Shown: in pieces, positions 30,346 to 40,937 of the stretch | Numbering within the stretch: the first letter of the stretch is position 1 | Layout: every line of letters starts with the position of its first letter | Source: a bacterium | Lineage (GTDB): Bacteria; SAR324; XYD2-FULL-50-16 | Direction of reading: 5' to 3' | Length of the DNA stretch: 64,000 nucleotides | Assembly (NCBI GenBank): GCA_018830885.1 | Contig: JAHJRI010000189.1 | Coordinates: 20,632 to 84,631, forward strand | The notes under the pieces: model-generated | What the model saw: the letters and a program-made list of their open reading frames with translations, nothing else | Databases searched by the model: none | What the model was told of the DNA's origin: nothing | Program-made: the position numbers and the translations under genes

Positions 30346-31995
30346 TCATGCGCTTATGGGTTTTTCCGATTTTTTCATCTGTTCGATGACCTGCTCAAAT
30401 GTCATCTCCGGCACATTCTTTTCAGAGAGCCGGTTATTCGAATAGGTAAACAGAGAGCCCCCACTGACAAGGGATACAGCCCCTTTCCAGATATAGTGAA
30501 TGTTCCGGAGTGTCGGCCGGATCCAATCCTTGCGTAGTTTTTTGCCGTCATTTCTGTGCAAAAGCAATAAGCCACCATCAATGAAATCGGTATCAATGAG
30601 ATATATCCGTGGGCGCTGGAAATGGGTAAAAAACATCAACATCTCTTCTTTGACAAGTCGAGGATCAATCCAGACAAATTGGGAATCGTCCCGGATGATT
30701 GTCTCCTTGTTCAATCCCAGCATGTTGACATACATTTTCGGTATCCTGTTCAGGTAAAATGCTTCCACCAGCTCTTCCGACAGAAACCGCCTCAGAAACT
30801 CATAATCCGTAATGGTTCTTACCAAGTGTTCCATGGCAGCCACAGGCTCTGTTCTGGCTGGTTTCTTCCAGGTCTCTTTCTTGTGTTGATCGGTCTCCTC
30901 AATAAATTCCAACTCTACCTTACCATCCCGATAGAGTTCTTCGATGTGATTCCAAAGATGGTAGCCGAGGTGGTAGGGATTGCGCATGAAGAAAGGACGT
31001 GGCGAGCAGACCCCCGAAAATACTCTTGCATAATCGATAACCCCCTTGACCGCTTTTTCCGCAAACAGTTTCAACATGATTTTCTTTTCCCAGTACATAG
31101 CCCAGCCCTCATTCATGATCTGCGATCGAATGACAAAATCATGGGATGAATGGGAGACATACATATAATCCAGAATCGCCTTTTCAGCCCTGCTTGTCGG
31201 GGCATAGCGGCAGAGAAAGCCCAGTATGTCCTGACAGGGTCGGTAGAGTCGGAACCCTTTGCGGCTGATCTGTTCCTGATGATCCTTTTTTTTCTGTTCC
31301 TTTTCCCAGGCAACTTCCACCGAATCATACTGCAGCAGAACATCCATTGTGTATGAATAAGGCCTCATGAGCTTTGGCGTGGGACTGTCGTTCTCAACCG
31401 ATTCAGCCTCCTTGTACCGAAAAGAATCGTCTTCGACAGAATGGGCAAGATTATGCTGAGAGTGAGGAGCAATCAGTGGTATGACAGATTCCGCAGCGTT
31501 CCAGAACTGAATGTAGTTTTTTTCTCCCATCTGCTGCTGCCCCATATTGACCTTTTTCACCAAATGCATCACATACTCGGTTCGATCCGGATTTGAGTCC
31601 TGCAGCACGTTTAACTCTGAAAACTCACAATGTCCCACCACATGCGCCATCACTGAAGCCTGCATCATGGGTGAATTACTGTTGTTCAGATAGGCATAGG
31701 CGGGGTTGCCGGTCTGGACGACCTCATAGTAGAGGCTGGATTCCTGACCTGTTTCAATATTGAATTTTTTAGTCACCATGCGTTTACCCTCCCAAATATT
31801 CACAGGACTGGTCGGGTAAACATGTTTTTCCAGCAGCGAGGCGAATTCAATACGATCCAGAATAAAAAACCGTATTTCAGGCAGGGTTCGCCCCATGTCA
31901 TTGGCGTGCCAAATAACACGGGATTCCAATTCGTGGAGTACAGGATCCGTTTTCACTGGTTTCATAAGCTGACTCCAAATAAAATCATCCTTCAA
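30346..31995 (-). CDS. SpoVR family protein
   Basis: 549 aa; 'YEVVQTGNPAYAYLNNSNSPMMQASVMAHVVGHCEF', 'NEGWAMYWEKKIM', 'NPYHLGYHLWNHIEEL'. Confidence 0.9.
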   Translation of the reverse strand: MKDDFIWSQLMKPVKTDPVLHELESRVIWHANDMGRTLPEIRFFILDRIEFASLLEKHVYPTSPVNIWEGKRMVTKKFNIETGQESSLYYEVVQTGNPAYAYLNNSNSPMMQASVMAHVVGHCEFSELNVLQDSNPDRTEYVMHLVKKVNMGQQQMGEKNYIQFWNAAESVIPLIAPHSQHNLAHSVEDDSFRYKEAESVENDSPTPKLMRPYSYTMDVLLQYDSVEVAWEKEQKKKDHQEQISRKGFRLYRPCQDILGFLCRYAPTSRAEKAILDYMYVSHSSHDFVIRSQIMNEGWAMYWEKKIMLKLFAEKAVKGVIDYARVFSGVCSPRPFFMRNPYHLGYHLWNHIEELYRDGKVELEFIEETDQHKKETWKKPARTEPVAAMEHLVRTITDYEFLRRFLSEELVEAFYLNRIPKMYVNMLGLNKETIIRDDSQFVWIDPRLVKEEMLMFFTHFQRPRIYLIDTDFIDGGLLLLHRNDGKKLRKDWIRPTLRNIHYIWKGAVSLVSGGSLFTYSNNRLSEKNVPEMTFEQVIEQMKKSEKPISA

Positions 31996-32023
31996 CAGAA
32001 TTCAGGCTCAGAACCAATTGCCA

Positions 32024-33091
32024 TCACTCCTGACCAGGTTCAGCAAACAGTTTTTTGATGGTCAGGACCGTGTCCGAATTGGAGCGGTACCGACTCAAAC
32101 GGACGATCCGGTCAAACACAAATTCCTTCTCCAGTTCCACAATCAGTTTACTCCACTGGGATGGGAAAACCTCAACAACCCCAATCCGGTTGAAGACCGG
32201 GCAGATATCCTCTTTCAGAATCTGGACGATTTCCTGGCCATCCGATCCGAAAATCTCTCCATCCCCAAAATAGAACCCGTAAAAATTGGTTGTCCCGGTA
32301 TCGTACTCTCCGAAGGCAATCTGGTATATCAACTCAAATACAATGGCCGCCCGAGTGCCTCCAATATTCCCGACCTGATAAAACTCATTTTCCTGAACTT
32401 CATAGGCCTTCACATCGTGGACAAAAAACCGGTGATCCACATTCCGCGCACCATAGTTGAAATCCAGCCAGTTCTTGATAAAATTAACCATCTTTTTCTC
32501 TGACGCCAGCCGCTGCCCATAGGTGGAGTAGGAGATATCCCCCATATAAAACACAACCGCTTTGAACCGGGGTTTTTCAACCCGCTGCGGGACCTTGAAC
32601 CGTTTATCCCTTCTCAGGAACTGGATATCATACCTCCCCTGGGCGGGAGCATAGGTTCCTGTCCCGATACTGGTGCGAAGCGACCGCTTGAAGGTTCTTT
32701 TCTTATCCAGGATCACACCTACCGGAGCAAAGGTTCTGAATTCGTATGAGACCTCTTTGATCTTGCCTTTCCCTTCCTTTGTCAAATTAGGTAACCTGAG
32801 TTTTTCCGCCAGCAGTGCCATAAACTTGTTAAAAGGAAGATTAAAGCGAATTTTCCCCCCCTCTCTGCCCGGACCCTGACCACCACCGCCCTGTCCCTCG
32901 CTGCCATCACCATAGGAAAAGGTTGGGACGACAATGTCATCTATCTCAACAATAATTTCGCTTCCCCGATCACCCAAAGTATCAAGATTTCCTTCATTCA
33001 GGATTTCATCGATCATATCCGAGACCTTCTCGTCGATAAAATCGTTGAACACACCCTCCGATTCATTCGAATTGATTTTATCTTCCTGCAT
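32024..33091 (-). CDS. DUF444 / YeaH-YhbH family protein
   Basis: 355 aa; vWA-like 'FYMGDISYSTYGQRLASEKKMVNFIKNWLDFNY', 'RFFVHDVKAYEV', 'GGTRAAIVFELIYQI'; Gly-rich linker. Confidence 0.88.
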   Translation of the reverse strand: MQEDKINSNESEGVFNDFIDEKVSDMIDEILNEGNLDTLGDRGSEIIVEIDDIVVPTFSYGDGSEGQGGGGQGPGREGGKIRFNLPFNKFMALLAEKLRLPNLTKEGKGKIKEVSYEFRTFAPVGVILDKKRTFKRSLRTSIGTGTYAPAQGRYDIQFLRRDKRFKVPQRVEKPRFKAVVFYMGDISYSTYGQRLASEKKMVNFIKNWLDFNYGARNVDHRFFVHDVKAYEVQENEFYQVGNIGGTRAAIVFELIYQIAFGEYDTGTTNFYGFYFGDGEIFGSDGQEIVQILKEDICPVFNRIGVVEVFPSQWSKLIVELEKEFVFDRIVRLSRYRSNSDTVLTIKKLFAEPGQE

Positions 33092-33185
33092 TTGACCATC
33101 CTGTTATCTGTCACCAGCTCCCGTCATCATCAGGTTGTGAACGACCATCCGATAGGGGTGTGACCCGCGATTTTATCCGATCTCA

Positions 33186-35408
33186 TTAAGTAACAATACT
33201 GGACGCATTTGCTGTAATACTCAGTGCCTGAAAGGCACATTTCCCGCAGTATCCTTTGGTCTCGATCAGATACTTAATCGTTTCGTTCAGGTGCTCCTGC
33301 TCCTTGACATGAATATTGGCAGCGCTGGTGCCACTTTTTATCCAACCCAGCAGTTTCATGTTTTCACTGGCCTTGAATTCGTTTTCAAAGACATATTTCT
33401 TAATGGCACTTTGATAAGAGGGCTCATCCGATAGCAGGACGGCAAAATTGACACTGGCAATGGCATCGCTCAGTTCTTTTCTGAAAACATCCCGGTCTGG
33501 AATCCCCAGGTACTGCTCAATGGCCTGCATGAATTTCTCGTCCGGTTGGACATCCATCTGGGTCACATCATGCTTGACTTTGGCACTGTGGGCGTACGCC
33601 CGGACATGATCCGCATACTTTTTCCAGGTGGTTTCGATTACCGAATCATCCCTCAGAATGGCACTGTAGACATCACTGGCGATCTGACCGAAAATCCAGT
33701 TTTTGGCCTGAGGGGTAATTTTTTCCACATAATGACTTAATTTGGTTTTATCCGTCGCAAAAATTTCCTTTAAGGCGTGCTCCAGCCTTACATAAAGATC
33801 CAACGGAGTCACACAGGGGTTTTGCAGGGCAATGGAGGTCAGCATGGCATGATCTCCGGATTCTTCCCGAAGTTTGTTGACGTTGGCGGCATACTCACTG
33901 ATCTGAAAATGGTCGGTATACTCGACCACATTCTGGATAAACCGGGGATCCAGTCCGAAAGTTCCCTCTGAGGGCCTGACGTATTCAAATTCTTCCAGAA
34001 TCATTTTTGCCATATTATTATCCACCCCACTGTCCGCTCTTCCAGCATAAATCAGGGCTTTTTGCAGCAGAGAGAGATTTTCATTCTGCTTTGATCCGTA
34101 AAGCCTGGACATGACCGCGACAAGACTCAAAAATGCCAGACTGTGGGGCGCAATATGCGCCTGGTGCTTTTTCTTTTTATTCCATGCCCGGACCTCATTG
34201 GAATAGGTAAAGGCATATATCTGCTGTTCCTGTTTATAATCCACAGACAGAGGCATTTCGATGAATGTCGTCCGCGATCGCAGTGCTTCAAAAGTCGGAT
34301 TTGACATGAACATGTTGAATTCATGAAAGTTGGTATGCCCGATAATTACCCCGTTAAAGGGTATGGGAGACTGGCCTTCCGGCTTGAAGAAACGGTCCTG
34401 GGTGGCAAACAGCAATTCATACAGAAATTTATCAGACAGTTTCAGAATTTCATGAATTTCGACAAATCCATTGGCACCGGCGCACAGTTCCCCCTTGTAG
34501 TCATGAACCAATGGGTGGGATTCACTGCCAAAGCGGGGTAATAGACTGTAGTCGATGTTTCCAACCAGTGAACCAGCCTCCTGGCTCTTCTCATCCCTGG
34601 GTGTGTAGGATCCGATCCCGCTTTTAGTCCGGGCATCAAAAATCATCCGTTTCACTTTTAAATAGGGGATCAGGTCAGGAAAAGAGAGTCTTTTAGCCCG
34701 CAGAAAATCTTTAATCACAAAATCCGTAAAAGGAGAGATCAAGCCATCAATCTTGATGGCAAACTCATTGTCATAGTGAGGATGGCGTTTCAACCATTTA
34801 CTGATCGCCTTCTTATCAACGGCCTGCATCAACTCTTCGGTCAGTTTCCCCCGGATCGCCTGTGGAATGACCAGCAGGGGAGATTCGAAAAGCGGCGCCT
34901 GCAGATAGTAGATATCCTTTTCCTTGAACAGAGCCTTATCTTTCAACCGTTCATCCACTGTCGGGATCAGAAGAAAATAGGTTTTGCCCTCTTCAGACAG
35001 GGAATAACGGTTTAAAGCGATCTTGATACCGTCCATGGATCTGGATTTTGCAGATCCAGGAGGACCGAGCAGTATCCAGAGTCTTTTGGATGATTCGAGT
35101 CCTCGGCTGGCATTGTGAATCTTTTCAATCAGGTTTTCCTTGGCCTTTTGCTGGCCAAACACCACAAACGGACCGACCAGATCCTCACTTTCAAAAAACC
35201 GATAGGTATGTTTGACCGGTTTTCCCGCACTCATGGCATGCTCCACCCCTTTGGACAGGATCATGTCGTGCATCAGCTGGGTTGAATTCCTGGAAATCCA
35301 TGGCTCTTTTTTAACAAGTTCCAAATAATCCTCAAAAGAGATCACCTCTTCAGCCACCTCTTCCTGTTCCGTTGATTTCTCCATCAGACTGGTTAAGATT
35401 TGTTTCAT
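33186..35408 (-). CDS. PrkA-family serine protein kinase (AAA+)
   Basis: 740 aa; 'FVVFGQQKAKENLIEKIHNASRGLESSKRLWILLGPPGSAKSRSMDGIK', 'GANGFVEIHEILK', C-terminal 'GYCGKCAFQALS'. Confidence 0.87.
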   Translation of the reverse strand: MKQILTSLMEKSTEQEEVAEEVISFEDYLELVKKEPWISRNSTQLMHDMILSKGVEHAMSAGKPVKHTYRFFESEDLVGPFVVFGQQKAKENLIEKIHNASRGLESSKRLWILLGPPGSAKSRSMDGIKIALNRYSLSEEGKTYFLLIPTVDERLKDKALFKEKDIYYLQAPLFESPLLVIPQAIRGKLTEELMQAVDKKAISKWLKRHPHYDNEFAIKIDGLISPFTDFVIKDFLRAKRLSFPDLIPYLKVKRMIFDARTKSGIGSYTPRDEKSQEAGSLVGNIDYSLLPRFGSESHPLVHDYKGELCAGANGFVEIHEILKLSDKFLYELLFATQDRFFKPEGQSPIPFNGVIIGHTNFHEFNMFMSNPTFEALRSRTTFIEMPLSVDYKQEQQIYAFTYSNEVRAWNKKKKHQAHIAPHSLAFLSLVAVMSRLYGSKQNENLSLLQKALIYAGRADSGVDNNMAKMILEEFEYVRPSEGTFGLDPRFIQNVVEYTDHFQISEYAANVNKLREESGDHAMLTSIALQNPCVTPLDLYVRLEHALKEIFATDKTKLSHYVEKITPQAKNWIFGQIASDVYSAILRDDSVIETTWKKYADHVRAYAHSAKVKHDVTQMDVQPDEKFMQAIEQYLGIPDRDVFRKELSDAIASVNFAVLLSDEPSYQSAIKKYVFENEFKASENMKLLGWIKSGTSAANIHVKEQEHLNETIKYLIETKGYCGKCAFQALSITANASSIVT

Positions 35409-35758
35409 AGCCGCCCCATTTTAGCAATTTTACTTTAAGTTGGTTTAAAGCCAAGCATCCACCGGAAAGCCTCGAAGTGACTTTATCTTCCCTTTCCTGA
35501 CTATAAAACTGTAACAGGCTAGCAATAACCAATTCCATTAAACGCTGAGAGAACCCCGAAATTTATTGTCGCCTAAAGGATATCACAAATCGGCATAGAC
35601 ATAAAGGAAAAAGACAATCTGTAAAAGCGGTACTTCAAAGAAAGAAAGGGAACTACAGAGGATTATGGATTTTTTGAGGTTGGCTCATTGCCAGGCAAGG
35701 AGGTTGCATTCTTATTTTCATCTTTCATGCAATAAGAAAAATAAGAAATGGAAAGACC

Positions 35759-35950
35759 ATGGAACACAAACTTAACTCCTATTTTTGCTACCTGAATCAG
35801 GGAGATCCTGTTGTAGTGGAAAAAGAACCGGAAAATTTCAGACAACTCCCATACAACTATACCATGCACTGTCCGACTCCGGAGATTGCACAGATGGCGT
35901 ATCGTACCAATCTCAAGATAATGGAGTGGCGGCTGAAAAAAGCCAGGTGA
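35759..35950 (+). CDS. Possible small protein, unknown function
   Basis: 63 aa ORF with a purine-rich (ggaaag) stretch before the ATG, in an otherwise empty intergenic region. Weak support. Confidence 0.25.
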   Translation: MEHKLNSYFCYLNQGDPVVVEKEPENFRQLPYNYTMHCPTPEIAQMAYRTNLKIMEWRLKKAR

Positions 35951-36111
35951 CTGGGTACCAGCAGTCCTTTCAGATTTCAGATCATCCAAAGGGGGCGTTT
36001 ACGAATGATGCTTCTGAAAGATACCTTGTGTTTCTCTTTTGTGCCGCACAGAAGAACACAGCTTAAGGAAGCAGGCAGTTGGTTTTACGGAGAAATGTCA
36101 AGAGGTGATTC

Positions 36112-36870
36112 TTATACGGCAGGTTTGATGGCTCCCAGATAGGCCTGTTGAACCATGTTATCAGATAACAGCGCTTTTCCTGTGCCCTCAAGCAACACGG
36201 ATCCTGTTTCCAGCACATATGCGAAGTTCGAACTCTGGAGTGCCAGTTTTGCATTCTGTTCCACCAGCAGGATGGTGACCCCCTGCTGATTCAAATCTCT
36301 TATAATTTCAAAAATATCCTTTACTATTTTGGGAGCTAATCCCAGGGATGGCTCATCCAGCAGAAGCAGTCGTGGTTTAGCCATCAGAGCGCGCCCGATT
36401 GCCAGCATTTGTTGCTCCCCACCACTGAGTGTGCCCGCAAATTGACCTGCCCGCGCTTTCAAGATCGGAAAAATATCAAACACCCGCTCCCTTGATTCTT
36501 CAACCAGTGTCCGGTTTTTTCGACTTTTGAAGACATAGGCGCCTAAATTCAGATTATCCAGCGTGGAAAGTGATGCAAACAGCTGTCTTCCTTCCAGTAC
36601 ATGTGAAATTCCCAGGTTGACGATGCTGCTTGGAGACAGGGCAGAAATATCACGTCCGTTGAAGCGGACCCCACCTTCAAAATCCCGAATCAACCCCGAA
36701 ATGGACTTCAACAATGTCGATTTTCCGGCACCGTTTGCCCCAATAATGCTGACAATCTGTCCCGCATCCACTTTCAGAGAGATATTATCAAGAGCCTTCA
36801 GGTTACCATAGAAGACTCGTATATTCTTTACTTCAAGCATTGTCGATCTCTCCTCCCAGATACGCCTCAA
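36112..36870 (-). CDS. livF: Branched-chain amino-acid ABC transporter ATPase LivF
   Basis: 'IIGANGAGKSTLLKSISGL', 'LSGGEQQMLAIGRALMAKPRLLLLDEPSLGLAP'; probable start at MLEVKN (36840). Confidence 0.92.
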   Translation of the reverse strand: MRRIWEERSTMLEVKNIRVFYGNLKALDNISLKVDAGQIVSIIGANGAGKSTLLKSISGLIRDFEGGVRFNGRDISALSPSSIVNLGISHVLEGRQLFASLSTLDNLNLGAYVFKSRKNRTLVEESRERVFDIFPILKARAGQFAGTLSGGEQQMLAIGRALMAKPRLLLLDEPSLGLAPKIVKDIFEIIRDLNQQGVTILLVEQNAKLALQSSNFAYVLETGSVLLEGTGKALLSDNMVQQAYLGAIKPAV

Positions 36871-37639
36871 TCACCTTGGGGTTAGATTGAATCTCTGCCG
36901 GGGTTCCTTCAGCGATTTTCTGCCCATGGTTTAAAACCAGAATTTCATCTGAAATATCCATGATCAGCTTCATATCATGTTCAATCAGCAAAACGGCAAT
37001 CCCACGCATCTGTATCTGCTCAATGATGCGGGAGACTCTTTTGGTGTCTGATTCATTCAACCCCGCCGCTGGCTCATCCAGACAGATCAGATCCGGCTGA
37101 GTGGCCAAACCCCTTGCGATTTCCATCAACTTCTGGTCCCCCAGGGGAAGGCTGGAAGCTTCTTCATCAGCCTTATGCTCCAGGCCAATAAACTCCAGGA
37201 GTTCCATGGCCTCATCCCGAATACGGACCTCCTCCCGACGTACTTTGGGCAGTTTGAGTCCGCACTCGAAGAAGTTTGTAAACATGTGATTATGCCTGCC
37301 TACCATGACGTTTTCAGCCACTGTCATTTTCTTGAAGGTCTCAACATGTTGAAATGTTCGTGAAATACCGATCTGGGACACCCGATGGGGGGGAACATGA
37401 TCCAGGAAATGCCCCTTGAACTTGATAGTCCCCCGATCTGCCTCGATCAAACCGGTTATCACGTTGAGCAGCGTACTTTTTCCAGCGCCATTGGGCCCGA
37501 TAATGGCTTTAATGATGCCCGGTCTGAGTTCAAAGCTCACCCCTTTCAGTGCGGCAAGACCTCCAAAAATGACATCGACGTCCTTGACACGCAGAATCAT
37601 CCATGGCTTGAAATTATCCATGAAAGCAACCTTCGACAA
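36833..37639 (-). CDS. livG: Branched-chain amino-acid ABC transporter ATPase LivG
   Basis: 'IIGPNGAGKSTLLNVITGL', 'GISRTFQHVETFKKMTVAENVMVGRH', 'LICLDEPAAGLNESD'. Confidence 0.92.
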   Translation of the reverse strand: MSKVAFMDNFKPWMILRVKDVDVIFGGLAALKGVSFELRPGIIKAIIGPNGAGKSTLLNVITGLIEADRGTIKFKGHFLDHVPPHRVSQIGISRTFQHVETFKKMTVAENVMVGRHNHMFTNFFECGLKLPKVRREEVRIRDEAMELLEFIGLEHKADEEASSLPLGDQKLMEIARGLATQPDLICLDEPAAGLNESDTKRVSRIIEQIQMRGIAVLLIEHDMKLIMDISDEILVLNHGQKIAEGTPAEIQSNPKVIEAYLGGEIDNA

Positions 37640-37719
37640 GCACTACCATTTTTTTTCTCCTATAGGGCCCATGCTGATCCGGATGATACGGAACCACCCT
37701 CATCCGGTTTTGATTCTCT

Positions 37720-38904
37720 CTATTCGGCCAGTGCCCAGGTTCCGTTCTTAACAACCACCATGTTGTACGCGGTTTTGTCCAGGCCATTGTGATCATCTGC
37801 AGACATATTGAAAACCCCGTGCTGACCAACAAACCCTTTTGTATTTTCAATTTCGTCTCTGATTTTTGCCTTGTCACCACCGACCTTTTCGATTGCCTTC
37901 AGAACCAGGTTCAAAGAGTCCCAGGCATGACCACCAAAGGTTGAGACCGCTTCATTGTATTTTCCCTGGTACTCATTCAGGTATTCCATGGTGACTGCCT
38001 TCTGAGTATGATCGGCAGGCAGCAATCCTGCGATATTAACCGCTCCCAGGGGCACCAGAACGCCCTCAGCCGTTCCAGCTGCCAGCTCGACATTCTTCAG
38101 ACTGCCAAACCCCGCACTCTGCACCAGTTTGATATTGACCATTCCCAGATCCTTCCAGTTTCTAACGACGGTGACCTGTGTCGGACCCACTGACCAGTTG
38201 ATGATAGCCTCTGGGCCGAACGATTTGATTTTTGTCAGTTGAACGGTCATATCGGTATCCTTGGGGCCATATTTCTCTTCAGCCACAATCTCCAGAGCAT
38301 ATTTGGGTGCCAGACGGATCATCTCCTCCCGGCCGCTTGCGCCATATCCAGTCGTCACCGTCATCAACGCTATTTTCTTGATACCTTTTGCAACCAGATA
38401 GGTGTAGATCATGTCAACCGCCTGACTGTCCGACTGGGCGACCTTGAAGACCCATTTGTAAGGTTTGCCTGTCTCGTCATTATGCACGATCTTGTAACTC
38501 AGCGCACAGGAAACCAGGGGGGTCTCATTTTTTTCGGCCAGGGGAATCACGGCGATCGAGTTTCCGCTGGTTGAAGGCCCGATTACAGCAAGCACGTTGT
38601 CTTTTGTCATCAGTTTTTTAACATGCAGAGAGGCTTTCGTCGCATCCCCTTCAGAGTCCATGACGATCAATTCAACCTTTTTCCCGTTAATGCCGCCATT
38701 TTTATTGACCCTCTCCACAATCATTTCAGCCGTCTTTTTTTCCGGTTCACCGAGAAATGAGGCCCCCCCTGTCACCGAAAACACTGCCCCGATTTTATAC
38801 GTTGCGGCATCGCCATCGGTTTTCTTGTCACAGGAAGAAAGAGCAAACACAGACAACATCACTGCAGCGATCAATACCGACATCCTTGCACAAATCTTTT
38901 TCAT
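37720..38904 (-). CDS. Branched-chain amino-acid ABC transporter substrate-binding lipoprotein
   Basis: 394 aa; lipobox 'LSSC'; 'IGAVFSVTGGASFLGEPEKKTAEMIVERVNKNGGINGKKVELIVMDSEGD'. Confidence 0.92.
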   Translation of the reverse strand: MKKICARMSVLIAAVMLSVFALSSCDKKTDGDAATYKIGAVFSVTGGASFLGEPEKKTAEMIVERVNKNGGINGKKVELIVMDSEGDATKASLHVKKLMTKDNVLAVIGPSTSGNSIAVIPLAEKNETPLVSCALSYKIVHNDETGKPYKWVFKVAQSDSQAVDMIYTYLVAKGIKKIALMTVTTGYGASGREEMIRLAPKYALEIVAEEKYGPKDTDMTVQLTKIKSFGPEAIINWSVGPTQVTVVRNWKDLGMVNIKLVQSAGFGSLKNVELAAGTAEGVLVPLGAVNIAGLLPADHTQKAVTMEYLNEYQGKYNEAVSTFGGHAWDSLNLVLKAIEKVGGDKAKIRDEIENTKGFVGQHGVFNMSADDHNGLDKTAYNMVVVKNGTWALAE

Positions 38905-39014
38905 AGCACCCCCTGAAATTGAATAGATGAAGAATCAAAAGTGTTAAAACAGACAATTAAATCAAACAACCGTCCCTCTTCTTACCATCAAGCCCTTTAA
39001 AATGATCGATTATG

Positions 39015-39989
39015 CTAGCCCACGAAATATTTTTTTGATACTGATACGAATCGGGTTACCTTCTGCGGCAGGCTGATCATGCCATCCGGCAAAAAAATGG
39101 TAACCAGTAATAATATCATACCGTAGACAAGAATCTCAAACTCTTTGAACATCTCCAACCATTCAAAGCTCAGAAAAGAGATCAGAACAGCTCCCAGGAT
39201 CGCGCCCCAGATACTATGCATGCCACCAATGATTATCATCAGCAGCAGTTTGATCGAAAAGGAAAGATCAAAGGTGCCGGGGCTGATGAAATTGATGAAG
39301 TGGGCATACAAACTGCCGGCTATCGAGGCCAGCACAGCTGAATAGATAAATATTTGAATCTTATAAAACGAAACATTGACCCCCATGGCGTATGCCCCGG
39401 TTTCACTGGTATGTATTGCTCTGAGTGCCCTTCCGAGTCTTGAGTGAATCAGGTTCACCGAAAACAGGAAAACAGCGACAACAATACTCCAAACCAGGTA
39501 GTAATATTTTAACTCAGTATCAAAGGAAAAGCCGAAGAGTGACAATCCTGGAATGCCCCCCATCCCATCCGGACCACCGGTCACGTTCCCCTCTTCACTA
39601 AAAACAATAAAAATGACAATTCCAAAGGCCAGCGTGGCCATTGCCAGATAATGCCCCTTCAATTTCAGGGCCGGGGTCCCAATCAAAACAGCGATAATAA
39701 TTGTTGCCACAACACCGACAGCCATGCAGAACCAGGCATTCCAATGGTACTGAACCGTCAGAATACCGGAGATATAGGCCCCGATTCCAAAAAAGGCAGC
39801 ATGCCCGAGTGAAATTTGCCCGGCATATCCCATCAGCATGCTGAGACCGATGGTAATCAATGAGTAAATACCTGCAAAAACCAGTACATCAAGATAATGA
39901 GCGATGCCAGGAAAAGACTGAATGATCCATGGCGTTATCAGCAGCAGACATACAAACAGGATACGACTTCTCTTTTTTATCCGAAACAT
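39015..39989 (-). CDS. livM: Branched-chain amino-acid ABC transporter permease LivM
   Basis: 'GYAGQISLGHAAFFGIGAYISGIL', 'TGGPDGMGGIPGLSLFG', 'GGMHSIWGAILGAVLI'. Confidence 0.92.
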   Translation of the reverse strand: MFRIKKRSRILFVCLLLITPWIIQSFPGIAHYLDVLVFAGIYSLITIGLSMLMGYAGQISLGHAAFFGIGAYISGILTVQYHWNAWFCMAVGVVATIIIAVLIGTPALKLKGHYLAMATLAFGIVIFIVFSEEGNVTGGPDGMGGIPGLSLFGFSFDTELKYYYLVWSIVVAVFLFSVNLIHSRLGRALRAIHTSETGAYAMGVNVSFYKIQIFIYSAVLASIAGSLYAHFINFISPGTFDLSFSIKLLLMIIIGGMHSIWGAILGAVLISFLSFEWLEMFKEFEILVYGMILLLVTIFLPDGMISLPQKVTRFVSVSKKYFVG

Positions 39990-39992
39990 GGC

Positions 39993-40895
39993 CTAGAATT
40001 TCTTTAACTTGGCCACTGTTGCATTACCAAGCAGCCCTGAGGGTTTAATAAACAGAAGAATCAGCAATACGATCAGGGCAAATGCATCTTTATACCCGGA
40101 AGAGATGAAACCCGCTCCCATGGATTCAATCAAACCCAAAATCAAACCACCGAGTATAGCACCCGGGAAACTGCCCAGTCCGCCAAGAATGACTGCTGCA
40201 AAACCCTTAACAGCCAGCATTGCCCCCCGGTCATACTCCATTAACGCGAGTGGTGTCACACCGATACCGGCAACGGCACCAATCGCAGCACTCAGTGCAA
40301 AAGAGAATAAAACCATGTGATTGACATTGATTCCAACCAGTTTTGCCGCCTCCGGATTATCAGCGCATGCTTTCATGGCTTTTCCGATAATATTTCGCTC
40401 AAAAAACAATGTCAGAACCAGCACGATGACAACCAGAAAACCCATGATCCAGAGAGCCTGGGGCAGTATGACCGCTCCCAGGAAAGAGATTGGATTCCGC
40501 CCGGAAAACGCTGGCAGGTCATAGGGATCCTTGCCCCAAATGAACATGGCCGTTCCTTTCAAAATCATGGACGCAGCAATTGTTGCGATGATCAGCGTCA
40601 TGACCGAGGGTTGCCTGATCGGCCGGATTGCCAGCCTGTCGAATAGAACCCCAATGAGAAACACAATCAGAAGCGTCAAGAAAAAAGCCAGGATCGTCGG
40701 AATTGCAAGCGTCACCTGTAAAAATACCATAATCAATCCACCCAGCACGACAAACTCCCCCTGAGCCAGATTAATAATTTCAGTGACGTTGTAAATGATA
40801 TTAAATCCCACTGCAATCATGGCGTAGATACTGCCTACCGTCATCCCGGTAATCAGATACTGAATCAGCTGACTTATTAAAACCGTGTTATCCAC
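39993..40895 (-). CDS. livH: Branched-chain amino-acid ABC transporter permease LivH
   Basis: 'GSIYAMIAVGFNIIYNVTEIINLAQGEFVVLGG', 'AVILGGLGSFPGAILGGLILGLIESM'. Confidence 0.92.
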   Translation of the reverse strand: MDNTVLISQLIQYLITGMTVGSIYAMIAVGFNIIYNVTEIINLAQGEFVVLGGLIMVFLQVTLAIPTILAFFLTLLIVFLIGVLFDRLAIRPIRQPSVMTLIIATIAASMILKGTAMFIWGKDPYDLPAFSGRNPISFLGAVILPQALWIMGFLVVIVLVLTLFFERNIIGKAMKACADNPEAAKLVGINVNHMVLFSFALSAAIGAVAGIGVTPLALMEYDRGAMLAVKGFAAVILGGLGSFPGAILGGLILGLIESMGAGFISSGYKDAFALIVLLILLFIKPSGLLGNATVAKLKKF

Positions 40896-40937
40896 TGCGC
40901 GCCCGTTTGAAAGGAATAGATAAAAAATAAAGTGGTA

